Positions 49,099-60,481 are shown, counted from the first letter of the stretch. The stretch: DNA of 64,000 bases from Bradyrhizobium cajani (GCF_009759665.1 NZ_WQNE01000006.1:1-64000); one strand, 5' to 3'. Numbers and translations are program-made. The notes: generated by a model from the sequence alone, not told the origin.

Positions 49099-50021
49099 CA
49101 CCAGCGCAAATGGCGCGAATGGCTTATTCATGCATTCAAGCTGCGCACTCCAGACCACGAACCGACGGTTTTCAGGCGCACCGCACCGAGCGGGTCATGT
49201 TTTCGATGACGGCTACCTATGCAGCACACGCTGCTGGTTTCTTGACACGACCGCACATGAAGCAGGTCAATTACGTCGGCCCACATTTGTGCTCCGATAT
49301 ACAGCATGTCTGTCACCCCGGAGAAGGGGGCTACGACAGCGTATCGCATGATCATCGAGCGCGCCGACCACGTCGGTCAGCGTACATCGATCGGGATGCC
49401 GTCACTATCTGCCTGGTCACCTCCGCGGCCGACCGATGCTGACGGGGATCAGAGCCAAGGCGCCCGAACAAGACTTCCTGCGGCAAGCCGAAAGTGGCGG
49501 TGGACGATAAGTTTTCGGCTGGCTGGAGCTCTTCACGGGTGCGGCCGTGCGCTTCCGACTGCTTCCATGGACGCGGCCGAGGAAGCCAGCATGCAGCTTT
49601 CTAATCCGGTTTGGCCATGTTTGAGCAAAAGGGACCCCGCCGCCCCCATTCAAGACCGCCCTGCTCATGGCACTGACGGGCAAATACTTAAGGACTTCTA
49701 CCTAGGGAAAACATCCAAATATTCGAGTTCGTCAGGAGCAGCCAATGTGCGTCCCATCGATGTCCGCAAAATAGGGTCCGCCATGCACGCCCAGCCCGCA
49801 AATTTACCGATACCAGCCGTTATCCGACCAGCGTCTTGCGCGGGCAACCTCAACACTTCGGCTAAGTTGATCTACGCCAGCTCAAATTCAAAGCGCGCTG
49901 CGTTTTTGCGTCGAACAGCGCAGAAAATCGCGGCGTAGCGAAGGACACCGAATTCGGCTTGGGCGATCTTGTAAGTGGCAGAAACGCTTCCGGCCTACAT
50001 TGTGCCTCCAGGAGCACCGGA
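49099..50021. other. 0.9 kb between fixJ and the hemerythrin gene, no gene recognised
   Basis: A plus frame 49306-49938 is open but featureless. No FNR/FixK palindrome (TTGAT-N4-ATCAA) was found. Confidence 0.4.
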
Positions 50022-50621
50022 ATGATCATCGACCTTTTGCTTCGAGAGCATCGCAACATTGAGCTGCTTCTGGCCGCTCTTCAACGCGAATTGGAGATTT
50101 TTGAGAGAGGGGTTCGTCCCGATTATGAGGTCATTCGCGCGATTATCAGCTATTTCGAGGTTTACCCCGAGCTGTACCATCATCCACAGGAAGACTTGAT
50201 TTTTTCCAAGCTCAAGGCTCGGCATCCGGATGCAGCTGCAATCGTCGGCGATCTCGCGCTTGAACACCAGGAAGTGGTCGACCGTTTGCACCACTTCGCG
50301 CGAGCTATTGACGCCATCCTCGCGGATCGTGAACTCTTTCGGCAAGACGTCGGCGATATCATACGCGACTTTATAGTACGCGAGCGGCGCCACATGATGT
50401 GGGAAGAACGAGATTTCTTTCCGGCCGCACTGAAGGCTCTCTCGGCACAGGAATGGAAAGAAATCGCTTCCGCCGTCACCGATGATGGAGATCCCCTGTT
50501 CAGCGAGACAGCGGCAGCCACTTCCGACGCGCTAAGAGCGCATATTCTGCAATTGGAGCAAGAAGCTGAGGCCGAACGGAGCTCGGTCGCGTTTTCGTCC
50601 GCCAAGGCCGGCAACCCGTGA
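50022..50621 (+). CDS. Hemerythrin-like HHE-domain protein
   Basis: A 199-residue helical protein from ATG 50022 (AGGAG 8 nt upstream). Putative iron ligands lie in LLREHRNIELLLAAL, YHHPQEDLIF, LEHQEVVDRLHH and ERRHMMWEERDFFP, matching the H...HxxxE...H...HxxxD/E layout of di-iron hemerythrin domains. Such proteins sense or buffer O2, NO or iron. Placement near a fixJ gene fits low-oxygen or nitrosative conditions in nodules, but this is inference. Confidence 0.82.
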   Translation: MIIDLLLREHRNIELLLAALQRELEIFERGVRPDYEVIRAIISYFEVYPELYHHPQEDLIFSKLKARHPDAAAIVGDLALEHQEVVDRLHHFARAIDAILADRELFRQDVGDIIRDFIVRERRHMMWEERDFFPAALKALSAQEWKEIASAVTDDGDPLFSETAAATSDALRAHILQLEQEAEAERSSVAFSSAKAGNP

Positions 50622-51696
50622 CACGGCGCCGAGACGTAGGGGCCGTATTGATCGGCGCCGTCTTACAGCAGGAATTAGACCTCATGCTCATCCTGTCGAA
50701 ATGAAAATGGGGGCGTTCGCGGGCACGTAGGCTGCCGCACCGCCAAAATGGCTTTCTGCGCACATGATCGCTGCCGGTGCCAACGGCATGGCTGAGCCTT
50801 CCCGAGCCCTGGTTCCGGCACGTTCCACAATGTGATGTCGCAGGTCTGGCAGTTGCGCAGTGACATCGCGCGAAACGGATGCCTCTCATGTCCTCCGCCC
50901 CACAACGACGGACGATTTCCGCCGCGCGGGTGGAGCGAAGCACTCCCACTCTTTGCCAGCCTGGCACGCTCTGAATGATCCGACCGCGGCCGGTTCGACC
51001 CACAGCACGCCAATTGCCAGGCACTGCTCGCCCGGGTACGTTTAGCACGAACGGCAAGGCGCTGGACGACGTCAGGTCTAACTCTGCGCCGAGTCGTGTC
51101 GGATCGGAGATCGCCATCATTCAACTGGCCTGTGCTGAGGGCAGGACCACGCTCACGGCTGAGGGGCACCCTGTCGGCATCAGTGCCATCTTCAAGCTCG
51201 TGACATCCTCCGCGCGGTTCGCTCATAGACTCTCAAACAGAGGCCCAAGACGAAACCCGACTATCGGGTGGGACTGGTCGACCAAGGACTACCTTAAGCA
51301 GGGTTCAAATCAATAGCAACCGCTCATGCATTGTCTAAGCTTGCAAGATCCTTGGAGCCGGGTTTTTCGTATCGTCGCGCTGATCGAGCATAAGGTTTCC
51401 AAGCAGGAAAGCGCACCGAGTTTGCGGCTCGTCGCTGCGGTGACCGCCCGGCATCACCGTCCCTCGTCGCCGTCGTAATCGTTGCCGACGTGCTCTTGAG
51501 CGACAAACCTTGGTGTAACTTTATAAACCTCAGGCTAACGGTCGCATACCACGGCATAATTGAGCTCCGCTGAGCTTGTGCTTCAACTGAGCTCAGATTT
51601 TCGGCGAATGTCCTTGCCGTGATCGAACCGGCGGTTGACCTCTCTCTGCCGATGGAAGTCCGCGCGATGCGTCAGCGTCGCTCCTCCTAGACTTTC
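50622..51696. other. 1.1 kb with no recognisable gene
   Basis: A 183-codon minus frame (50675-51226) and several overlapping ones have no domain. A short plus frame just before the terminator reads FSANVLAVIEPAVDLSLP (about 51598-51651) and resembles a frame before the terminator at 63474 (see findings). Confidence 0.4.
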
Positions 51697-51729
51697 GCCC
51701 GGCCCGCTAAGCGGGGCCGGGCTTTTTTT
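51697..51729 (+). terminator. Strong rho-independent terminator
   Basis: GCCCGGCCCGC, loop TAA, then GCGGGGCCGGGC followed by seven T. It ends a plus-strand transcript of unknown content, convergent with metE (stop at 51813), and on the other strand could also stop metE. Confidence 0.85.
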
Positions 51730-51812
51730 GTATTCCCAAGCCTCCATCGATCATCGACAGCGCAAATGACCGCAAGAGGATCCGCTTTGTCGAGAAGCGA
51801 CCCAGGCCCGGA

Positions 51813-54158
51813 TCAACGGCCTCGCGGATCGAATGCAGCGCGCAGTTGGCGGGCGGCAGCGACCATGTTCGCTAGCGCCGGCCGCACTTCCTCCCATTTG
51901 CGCGTCTTCAGGCCGCAGTCCGGATTGACCCAGAGCTGCGAATCCTGGAGCCGGGTCTGAGCCAACGCCATCAGTTCCTTCATTTCGTCCGCCTCGGGAA
52001 CGCGCGGGGAGTGGATGTCGTACACGCCCGGCCCGATCTGATTTGGAAATTCGTAGTTCCTGAACGCGTCGAGTAGTTCCATTTTCGAGCGCGACGTCTC
52101 GATCGAGATGACATCTGCGTCCATTGCAGCGATCGCACCGATGATGTCGTTGAACTCCGAGTAGCACATATGTGTATGAATTTGTGTTTCATCGGCGACC
52201 CCCGATGAGCAGATGCTGAAGCAATCCACGGCCCAGTCGAGATAGGCCGTCCACTCCGATCGACGCAACGGCATTCCTTCGCGCAGTGCGGCTTCGTCGA
52301 TCTGGATCATTGTCGCACCAGCATTCTCGAGATCGCGGACTTCGTCTCGGATCGCGAGCGCAATCTGGCGGCAGACCTCGCTTCTGGGAATATCATCGCG
52401 AACGAAGGACCAGTTCAAGATCGTCACTGGTCCGGTCAACATAGCCTTCATCGGCTTCCTTGTTAGTGATTGCGCGTAGCGCCACCAGTCTACGGTGATA
52501 GGCTTCGGCCGCACCACATCGCCAAACAGGATCGGTGGCCTGACGCAGCGCGAGCCGTACGACTGCACCCATCCGTTCCTGGTGAATGCGAAGCCGGCGA
52601 GGTGCTCGCCGAAATACTGCACCATGTCATTGCGCTCGAACTCGCCGTGCACGAGGACATCGAGACCGATGTCCTCCTGCCAACGTACGGCGCGCGCAGT
52701 CTCCTCCTTGAGGAACCTGTCGTATTGCTCGTCACTTATCGCGCCTCGCGCATGCGCCGCACGGGCATTCCGGACCTCTGTGGTCTGCGGAAACGATCCG
52801 ATGGTCGTGGTAGGAAAAGCCGGTAGTCCGAAACGATTGCTTTGGATCTCGGCACGACGGGCAAATGGGCTCGCCCGCCGACGCATGGTCTGATCGATCG
52901 CTTTCATCCGGACAGCGACATTGGCATCACGGATTTTCGGCGAAGTCCGGCGAACAGTCGCGGCACATTCCGACTCGGCAAGAGCTGGCGCAACATTCTG
53001 GTCGCCTGCGAGTGCCCGCGCCAGGATCGCAAGCTCCCGCATCTTCTGGACCGCGAAAGCAAGCCAGCTCTTGACGTCGGAAGCGAGCCCGGTTTCGAGT
53101 TCAACATCGACCGGCACATGAAGTAGCGAGCAGGATGGGGCAATCTGTACACGGTCCTTGCCGAGCTTCGCAATCGCGGGTTCGAGCCGCTGGCGCAGCG
53201 ACGACAAATTCGACCGCCATACATTCCGGCCATCGACGACACCGAGCGACATGACGAGATCACTTCGGCCGCCAGCGCTGATCTGATCCAACAACTGTGG
53301 CGCTCGAACTAGGTCGAGGTGTAGTCCGGCAACTGGCAGGCTCAACGCGGTGTTCAGATTGTCCCTGAGGTCGCCGAAATAGCTGGCAACTAAGATCTTG
53401 ATGGCCGGCACCTCCTTAGCGAGCCGATCATAGGCATGTCGCAAAGATTGCCGCCCCCTTTCATCCAGATCAAGAACCAGGCAGGGCTCGTCGAACTGAA
53501 CCCAATTTGCCCCACGTTTGGCCAATTCCTGCAGAACCTCGATATAGGCCGGTAACAGTTCATCCAGTAGTGAAAGTGGCTGGAACGCAGGATCGGGACT
53601 CTTGCCGAGCTTTAGGAATGTGACCGGCCCGATCAGGACAGGGCGGGTTTGGAAGCCAAGGGCCTTGGCTTCCTCATACTCCTCGATCGGCTTGCGAGAG
53701 CATAGCCTGAACGTCTGCCCCCTGTGAAACTCCGGGACCATGTAGTGGTAGTTGGTGTCGAACCACTTGGTCATCTCCTGCGCGGGTGCGCCAAATCCGC
53801 GCGGTCCGTGACCGCAATACGCATCCCGATCGTCGCATTGTGATCCGCGGGCCATGGCGAAGTACGTCTTGAGCGAAACGGATTCGGCTTTCGAGGCGTA
53901 GATCTCCGGGATGGCGCCAACCATGACACTTGTGTCGAGCACCTGATCATACAGCGAGAAATCGTTCGATGGAATGACTGTGACGCCGATAGATTTCTGT
54001 CGAGCCCAGTTCGCGGCACGCAAGCCAGCTGCGTCCTCGAGCAACTGCTGTTCGCTGCTTTTTCCGGCCCAGTAGCTTTCTAGAGCGAGCTTGAGCTCGC
54101 GCCTTGGACCGATGCGTGGCGTTCCGAGCGTAGCAACCGGAAGGGAGAGAAGAGACAT
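51813..54158 (-). CDS. metE: Cobalamin-independent methionine synthase
   Basis: A 781-residue MetE, the usual size, when started at ATG 54158 (MSLLSLPVATLGTPRIGPRR). The frame is open 103 codons further upstream only because it crosses the riboswitch. It transfers methyl from 5-methyl-tetrahydropteroyl-triglutamate to homocysteine. Zinc ligands are in HMCYSEFND and VNPDCGLKTR, and LPAFPTTTIGSFPQT opens the catalytic C-terminal half. A B12 riboswitch just upstream implies repression when cobalamin (and so MetH) is available. Confidence 0.96.
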   Translation of the reverse strand: MSLLSLPVATLGTPRIGPRRELKLALESYWAGKSSEQQLLEDAAGLRAANWARQKSIGVTVIPSNDFSLYDQVLDTSVMVGAIPEIYASKAESVSLKTYFAMARGSQCDDRDAYCGHGPRGFGAPAQEMTKWFDTNYHYMVPEFHRGQTFRLCSRKPIEEYEEAKALGFQTRPVLIGPVTFLKLGKSPDPAFQPLSLLDELLPAYIEVLQELAKRGANWVQFDEPCLVLDLDERGRQSLRHAYDRLAKEVPAIKILVASYFGDLRDNLNTALSLPVAGLHLDLVRAPQLLDQISAGGRSDLVMSLGVVDGRNVWRSNLSSLRQRLEPAIAKLGKDRVQIAPSCSLLHVPVDVELETGLASDVKSWLAFAVQKMRELAILARALAGDQNVAPALAESECAATVRRTSPKIRDANVAVRMKAIDQTMRRRASPFARRAEIQSNRFGLPAFPTTTIGSFPQTTEVRNARAAHARGAISDEQYDRFLKEETARAVRWQEDIGLDVLVHGEFERNDMVQYFGEHLAGFAFTRNGWVQSYGSRCVRPPILFGDVVRPKPITVDWWRYAQSLTRKPMKAMLTGPVTILNWSFVRDDIPRSEVCRQIALAIRDEVRDLENAGATMIQIDEAALREGMPLRRSEWTAYLDWAVDCFSICSSGVADETQIHTHMCYSEFNDIIGAIAAMDADVISIETSRSKMELLDAFRNYEFPNQIGPGVYDIHSPRVPEADEMKELMALAQTRLQDSQLWVNPDCGLKTRKWEEVRPALANMVAAARQLRAAFDPRGR

Positions 54159-54269
54159 AGCGTTAACCCCATGTTGGGGGCAAAGGCCATGGCGGACGCA
54201 GGCAGGGGAAGTCGCGCGGTGCGACGGCTGCTTGGCGCACCACCGGGACACCCCGCCCGTGGACGAATA

Positions 54270-54450
54270 TATTGTCGGGGCAGGTCTCCTGGCTCGCGGG
54301 TCATCGCTTCTGTCCGGCCTTCCCGAAGCCGCGCAGGCTTCAGTGACATCGTTGGACAGCGGCTTGCCGCTCACAGTTGCGGGGGCAGCGCCGGCATTGA
54401 CACCGGCTTCCCTCTTAGCTCCGGCAAGTGGAAACCGGAGAACCTCGACG
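54270..54450 (-). promoter_or_regulatory. Cobalamin (B12) riboswitch controlling metE
   Basis: The minus strand carries the B12 box GCCAGGAGACCTGCC (54279-54293). Upstream it carries the conserved core GCCCCCGCAACTGTGAG, GATGTCACTGAAGCC, and a GGGAAGCCGGTG segment. These elements appear in the correct order for the class. It ends about 110 nt before the metE ATG, leaving room for an expression platform that sequesters the ribosome site or terminates transcription. Confidence 0.95.
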
Positions 54451-55093
54451 GCTTGGATTATCGGCAAGAGAAGTCTTCCGTCAACCTCTCAGATTATGTC
54501 TCAAGCTGGGCTGCGATATCTGCGACGCGAATGACCATGCATCTCTATCGTTGAGATGATGTAGAAGCGCTCTCAATCGGCCATATCGGAATGACCATCG
54601 CAGCGGGCCGCATGGCAGATCGGTAGCAGGGACAAATGCGGCTTGCGCAGTCGGGACTGCTGCCTCGAGCCGAACGCATCTGTTGCGAGTCCCGGCTTCC
54701 GATGGCAACGATCCCGAACTAAACGGTCGCGTGACGAGGATGCATAAGCCGCGCTGGATAGCGCTGAACGGAAACATCGAGACGTGGGCCAGTCGGAAAG
54801 TCGACAAAGAGGACACAAGAGCGGTGCGAATTGCCGTCTATTGCCTGGCACGAAGAATGCAAGTCCTCGGCATGTCCAGTCCCCTCCTTCTGGGCATGTC
54901 CAGCACAGCAAATTGAGGCTGTCGCCGGAGCGAAGTTAGCGGCGCGTGACATAGAGGGGAGCGCCTGCTCGCACGGGACACCATCGGTCTCCCCGTCGCG
55001 TCGCCGCTAACTTCTCGCGCTCGCGCATAACTGGTTGAAGGTTGCCCGCTTTAGAATGACGTGTGGATGAAACACCAGATAGGCCCGACAGTT
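54451..55093. other. Promoter region of metE and intergenic DNA
   Basis: No gene recognised. The metE promoter lies to the right of the riboswitch on the minus strand. An approximate inverted pair (GAAGTTAGCGGCG at 54931 and CGCCGCTAACTTCTC at 55002) could form a long stem of about 80 nt span. Confidence 0.4.
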
Positions 55094-55897
55094 ATGAGAA
55101 AAATCTCTGGAAGAGGCGCGTTATGGTTTTGTCTTGGTCAATGCCTGATCTACCTGGCGGGGCTGGCTCCGACGAGCAACAGTGTTCGCGCCAACGAGAG
55201 CCCCCTTATCGAAAGATTCAAGTCAACGTGGCGAGCGCAAGACGGCGAGACAATAGAACAAATTGTCTCCAACGTCTCGAAGGTGGCACAGTTCGTCCCT
55301 CGAATGTGGGGCGTCGCTGAACTTGATCAAGATGACCATGTGTTCGTTTCGTGGACCAGGCACCGGGATAATACATCAGGCGAACAGAATGTTATCACCT
55401 GGAAGATCGCGCACGACGGAACGTTTCAACTTGCGTCGACCTATGCAAAGCCGATGGAATTGGGCTGGCGCGCCCTGGCGCTCTCGTTGATCGCCAGTGA
55501 AGTCAAGGATGGCGAAAGGGACGCAAATCTTCGCTTTCTGCATGATCCGAACAATTTCAACTTTGTGACGACCACGCAAGGCCGGCTCGGCGATCTTCTG
55601 CGGCAGGGCCGCTGCACTATCGTTGAACCTGTTGGAGTGGACTACTTGCCGAAGCAGAATGACAAACCGACCGAGAAGGGTGATCTGTGGCGCGTTTTGC
55701 TTTTAGTGAACTGCGATATCGTAGGACCCCGTTTTTTTACACACAACGGGGTCATCACTTTCGAGAAGAGCGAAGGGCAAGATTGGAAGCCGCAATCCTC
55801 CTTTGCCAAGCGTATCGCGGCCTTTCCTCCTGGCTCCTGGTTCGCTCGCATAGAACCAAAGGATCGGGAAGAGCAAGGCGACGAAAGCCCTCCGTAA
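55094..55897 (+). CDS. Secreted hypothetical protein (267 aa)
   Basis: ATG 55094 is chosen over 55061 because it begins a signal peptide: MRKISGRGALWFCLGQCLIY, hydrophobic core, then SNSVRANES as a probable cleavage region. The mature part is hydrophilic, with several Trp and a Pro/Glu-rich end (KDREEQGDESPP). No domain is recognised. Base composition is a little less GC-rich than the bio genes. Probably periplasmic. Confidence 0.6.
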   Translation: MRKISGRGALWFCLGQCLIYLAGLAPTSNSVRANESPLIERFKSTWRAQDGETIEQIVSNVSKVAQFVPRMWGVAELDQDDHVFVSWTRHRDNTSGEQNVITWKIAHDGTFQLASTYAKPMELGWRALALSLIASEVKDGERDANLRFLHDPNNFNFVTTTQGRLGDLLRQGRCTIVEPVGVDYLPKQNDKPTEKGDLWRVLLLVNCDIVGPRFFTHNGVITFEKSEGQDWKPQSSFAKRIAAFPPGSWFARIEPKDREEQGDESPP

Positions 55898-56448
55898 AAT
55901 GGTCGCGCCGAGCAAGATCGCGCCGTAGCTCCTTTTACCGCCAACGCCTCTGAACAACTGCAAGACATATCAGCTCTAAAATGTCGGTGTTTGCGTCTTC
56001 AACAGTCTCGAGATTTTTCCCGCAGCTTTCAGCCCGTCAGGAAAACATCGGACAGCAAGATTACCACCGACTCCTTCTGCGAGTAGTCGAGTGAAGCGGC
56101 ACGTGCCAGCTGGCGAGATTTGGTCGCCGGGGCACCCGAGGCAGTGGGAGGACACCAATCCGCGAGGGAACCAGCTCTCCATGCTAGTCTTCAACCGGGC
56201 CTGGAGATGCCTCGGGCCCAAGCCCGATCCGGCGTGCGCGCCGCGCATCGCGCGACTGACTGGCGCCCGCAAGAGCGTGAGCGTGCCGACGCCGAGGCGG
56301 CACGCGAGATCGAGTGCTGCTACGAAGCGCGTTAAGACGGTAATGGAGCAGCGTTAGCGGCCCGGCACGCCCCCTGAGCACCGGCGAGTGACCCCGGCGA
56401 GGAACCCGGCGCCGTGCGCCAGGTATCGAGGACCGAACTGGATCGGTG
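55898..56448. other. Intergenic, nothing recognised
   Basis: Open frames on both strands have no domain. Confidence 0.4.
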
Positions 56449-56628
56449 CTAGATTTCCTCGCGCGCATTCGTCTGCGCGTCATAGATCCGGATTTGAAGC
56501 GTGGGAAAACGCTTCTTTAGTTCTGCTCCGCCTGCCCTGGCGCCGTCTCTGGTTGCGAATTCGGCTCTGAGTCGGCCATCTACTTCAAGCGCGTAAGAGG
56601 AGACTGGCAATTCCCGGGGGGCAGCCAT
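56449..56628 (-). CDS. Small hypothetical protein (59 aa), intact member of a local two-copy family
   Basis: ATG 56628 gives MAAPRELPVSSYALEVDGRL, then EFATRDGARAGGAELKKRFP and LQIRIYDAQT. This is a small alpha/beta unit (strand, strand, helix, strand). An in-frame ATG at 56655 lacks a ribosome site. A decayed relative lies at 36190-36350. Unknown function. Confidence 0.62.
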   Translation of the reverse strand: MAAPRELPVSSYALEVDGRLRAEFATRDGARAGGAELKKRFPTLQIRIYDAQTNAREEI

Positions 56629-56655
56629 TTCATTCCCATTCTGTAGTGAGGTCAT

Positions 56656-57727
<1,072 letters not shown>

Positions 57728-58453
57728 ATGAAACAGCGCGTAATGATGGTCGCATTGTTCGCTGTCATCACATCTCCGGTCTGCGCGGCGAAGCTCAGCG
57801 GCCCTGCCCGCATCCTCGACGGCAATACGATCGAGATCGAGCAATCCAAGCTTCGGCTCTCAGGCATCGAAGCTCCTGAAACTGACCAGATTTGCCTCGA
57901 CGCCCACGGTCGGAAATGGGCTTGCGGCATAGCTGCTCGCGACGAGCTGATCAAGCATTCAAACGGACGAACGTGGGATTGTCATACCACAGGAGGTGAT
58001 GAATACGGCAGGTCAGGCGGCAGTTGCTTCATAGAAGGCGAGGACGTGAGCGCCTGGATGGTACGCTCCGGCTGGGCACTATCGTCGGATCCTTCTACCC
58101 ATACCTACGTTATCTATGAGGTTGTGGCGAGCAAAGCCCATGCGGGGCTGTGGTCGGGGGCGTTCATCGCGCCCTGGGACTGGCGTCGCGGCAACAAGGG
58201 GACGATCATCATCGGCGCGAGCTCGGTTCCGATCGACGCTCGGGAACTCCTGCTCGGATCCGCGCTGCTATCGGACCCGCCCTCGTCCGAGTGTCTGATA
58301 AAAGGCGCCGTAGACCGCAACGGCGAGCGCATTTACCACCTGCCCGGGCAACTCAGCTACGAACAACTCGACATGACGAAGAAGCCCGGTGAACGCTGGC
58401 TCTGCAGCGAAGCGGAAGCCGAAGCCACCGGGTGGCGTAAAGCCGCGCGATGA
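57728..58453 (+). CDS. Secreted thermonuclease-family (SNase-like) protein
   Basis: From ATG 57728 a signal peptide is clear: MKQRVMMVALFAVITSPVCA with cleavage after CAA. The SNase fold follows: ARILDGNTIEI, LRLSGIEAPETDQ (active-site Arg and Glu/Asp), then DEYGRSGGSCFIEG and MVRSGWAL. A C-terminal extension of about 90 residues with several Cys is not part of the core. Likely periplasmic or extracellular nuclease. It is followed after 10 nt by the carbonic anhydrase gene. Confidence 0.82.
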   Translation: MKQRVMMVALFAVITSPVCAAKLSGPARILDGNTIEIEQSKLRLSGIEAPETDQICLDAHGRKWACGIAARDELIKHSNGRTWDCHTTGGDEYGRSGGSCFIEGEDVSAWMVRSGWALSSDPSTHTYVIYEVVASKAHAGLWSGAFIAPWDWRRGNKGTIIIGASSVPIDARELLLGSALLSDPPSSECLIKGAVDRNGERIYHLPGQLSYEQLDMTKKPGERWLCSEAEAEATGWRKAAR

Positions 58454-58463
58454 GGTGAGATGC

Positions 58464-59201
58464 ATGAAGGCAGGCCATTCTCCGACCTACCTGGCCAAGA
58501 TCGCGCCTTCGCGCCGCTCGCTGTTGCTGTTCGCTATTTCGTCGGTCGGCATACGGCTTGGCGACAACATTGTCGATGCAAAGGAAGCAAAAGCGCCGCC
58601 CAAGCCAAATAACCTGATCTCGCCGGAGGCTGCCCTGAAGCGGCTGATGGAAGGGAACGATCGCTATGTCCAGGGCGTATCACGACGCGACGATTTAAAG
58701 CGCGAGCGTCAGGTTTTGGTGGATGGGCAAAATCCATATGCCGCGGTTCTGAGCTGCGCCGATTCTCGCGTGGCGCCTGAACTTGTCTTCGGCAGCGGAC
58801 TTGGTGATCTGTTTGTCTGCCGCCTCGCTGGTAACTTCGTCAACGATGACACGCTCGCCAGTATGGAATATGCGGTGGCCGTGCTGAACACGCCGCTGGT
58901 CCTGGTACTTGGCCACGACCATTGCGGTGCGATAGCCGCCACGATCAAGTCGCTCCACGACAATAAGCCGCCGCCGGGGCACATTTCATCCCTGGTCGCT
59001 GCGCTTGCGCCAGCGGTAGAAGTCTCTCGCCAGCAAACCGGTGACACGTCCGCCGAAGCAACCCGACAAAATGTAATCGACAATGTCAACAAACTCAAAT
59101 CGACGGGGCCGATTCTGAACGCGGCAGTCGAGCAGAACAGACTGAAGGTCGTCGGGGGTCTGTATCGGCTCGACACCGGCAGAGTCGATTTGCTGAGCTG
59201 A
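58464..59201 (+). CDS. Beta-class carbonic anhydrase, exported form
   Basis: A 245-residue protein from ATG 58464 (GAGGTGAG upstream). Zinc ligands are C and D in SCADSRVAPE and H, C in GHDHCGAI. GDLFVCRLAGNFV is also typical. The N-terminus SRRSLLLFAISSVG resembles a twin-arginine-type leader lacking the second Arg in strict form, so export is probable but unproven. It interconverts CO2 and bicarbonate. Likely an operon with the nuclease gene upstream. Confidence 0.88.
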   Translation: MKAGHSPTYLAKIAPSRRSLLLFAISSVGIRLGDNIVDAKEAKAPPKPNNLISPEAALKRLMEGNDRYVQGVSRRDDLKRERQVLVDGQNPYAAVLSCADSRVAPELVFGSGLGDLFVCRLAGNFVNDDTLASMEYAVAVLNTPLVLVLGHDHCGAIAATIKSLHDNKPPPGHISSLVAALAPAVEVSRQQTGDTSAEATRQNVIDNVNKLKSTGPILNAAVEQNRLKVVGGLYRLDTGRVDLLS

Positions 59202-60481
59202 CGCTGGCACCTTCGCGCTGCCCGACAGTCGTTTGCCGCCTGATACAGGGCTTCGGTCGAGTTCCGCGCAATTCGCTCGCGCATCGGCTGCATCAAATGC
59301 ACCGAATACAATCCGCTCCACAATTTGTCATAGCTTCGGGAAGATCCTTGGTATGCGCGGCCTCTTAATCTCCTCGTATTCTACGTCCTCATGTGGGCAC
59401 GCGAGGCCAGCACCAAGAGACTCTCATACCGCGGCGCAACAGTATTCATGCCTGGACGCTGATGCGCTAGGCCGACGGAGGTGGTTCAAGCGGCAGATCG
59501 GGTGCGAGGCATGCGGGGTCTGAGCTCCTCGGCCTTCGGAGCATGCGACCAAATTCCGGTAGATTCTCACCCGCGATCCGGGAGGCCACCTATGGCCCCT
59601 GCTCATGATCAGCAGGCTCAGCCAGGTCCGAAGATCATAGAGTGCAAAATTACAACCACGACGACTGCCTAGCCGACCGACGTAAAGAAAAGTTCTATTC
59701 GCGTCGGCATCGGACGGCCTCTCCTGCTCAGCCATTTGGAAAACCGCCAGTGTAGCGAAAGCAGCCTCGTTGCATCTATCTCGGGCCTGTACCTTGAATC
59801 AGCATAAACAGAAGGTTGTCGGAGCTCGGAGCGGCCTGAAACTGCAGGAGGTAAGCCGAGCGCGACTGGTTCGCGGTCGAGGTCCACTTCAGTCGTTCTC
59901 CTTCTGCCGTGTTCGGTTGATGACGTCTTGTGCCTGGGATCAGACACGGGAGGCGCGAGCATCCTGCTGGCACGGCACGGGGTCTCGCTCGATTGAGACA
60001 CGGCCGGCAGACCATGATTGATGGCACATCGATTGCTGGGGACATGTAAACGAGCCGCAGGCTTGGGCGCCTCGCGGTCGCCAAGTCAGGAATTCACAAC
60101 ATGCTTCGAGCCGGCCGGCACCAATTGTGACAAATCGTCCGTTGGAGACGACATGACAAAACGAGCGCTGCTTTCAACCGTCGGAGACATAGTGCAGCAG
60201 AGGCGGATCGATCTCGCCGCCGCATATCGGCTGCTTTGCCGTTTCAGCCTCAAAGACAGCATCGACAGCGATATCTCGGTCAGCCTTCCAGCGCTCAAGA
60301 CCCTTCTTTGAGCCAGCCTTTTTGGAGGCAACCGCCTGCAATCGCATCACAGTCGATATCAACTGCGACAGTTTCGACGATCCCTTCCGACTGGGTTTCA
60401 ATCTGGCCGGCTTCGCCATGCGCGCGCAATCCAAATCAATGAAGCGCGGCGTCGATCGGCTCAAAGCACCGAGGACAGCTT
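59202..60481. other. 1.3 kb without a recognised gene
   Basis: Short frames only. One at 60154-60311 (plus) starts MTKRALLSTVGDIVQQRRID and may be a small helical protein. The opposite strand 60174-60464 is also open with a Lys-rich sequence. Neither is supported further. Confidence 0.4.
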
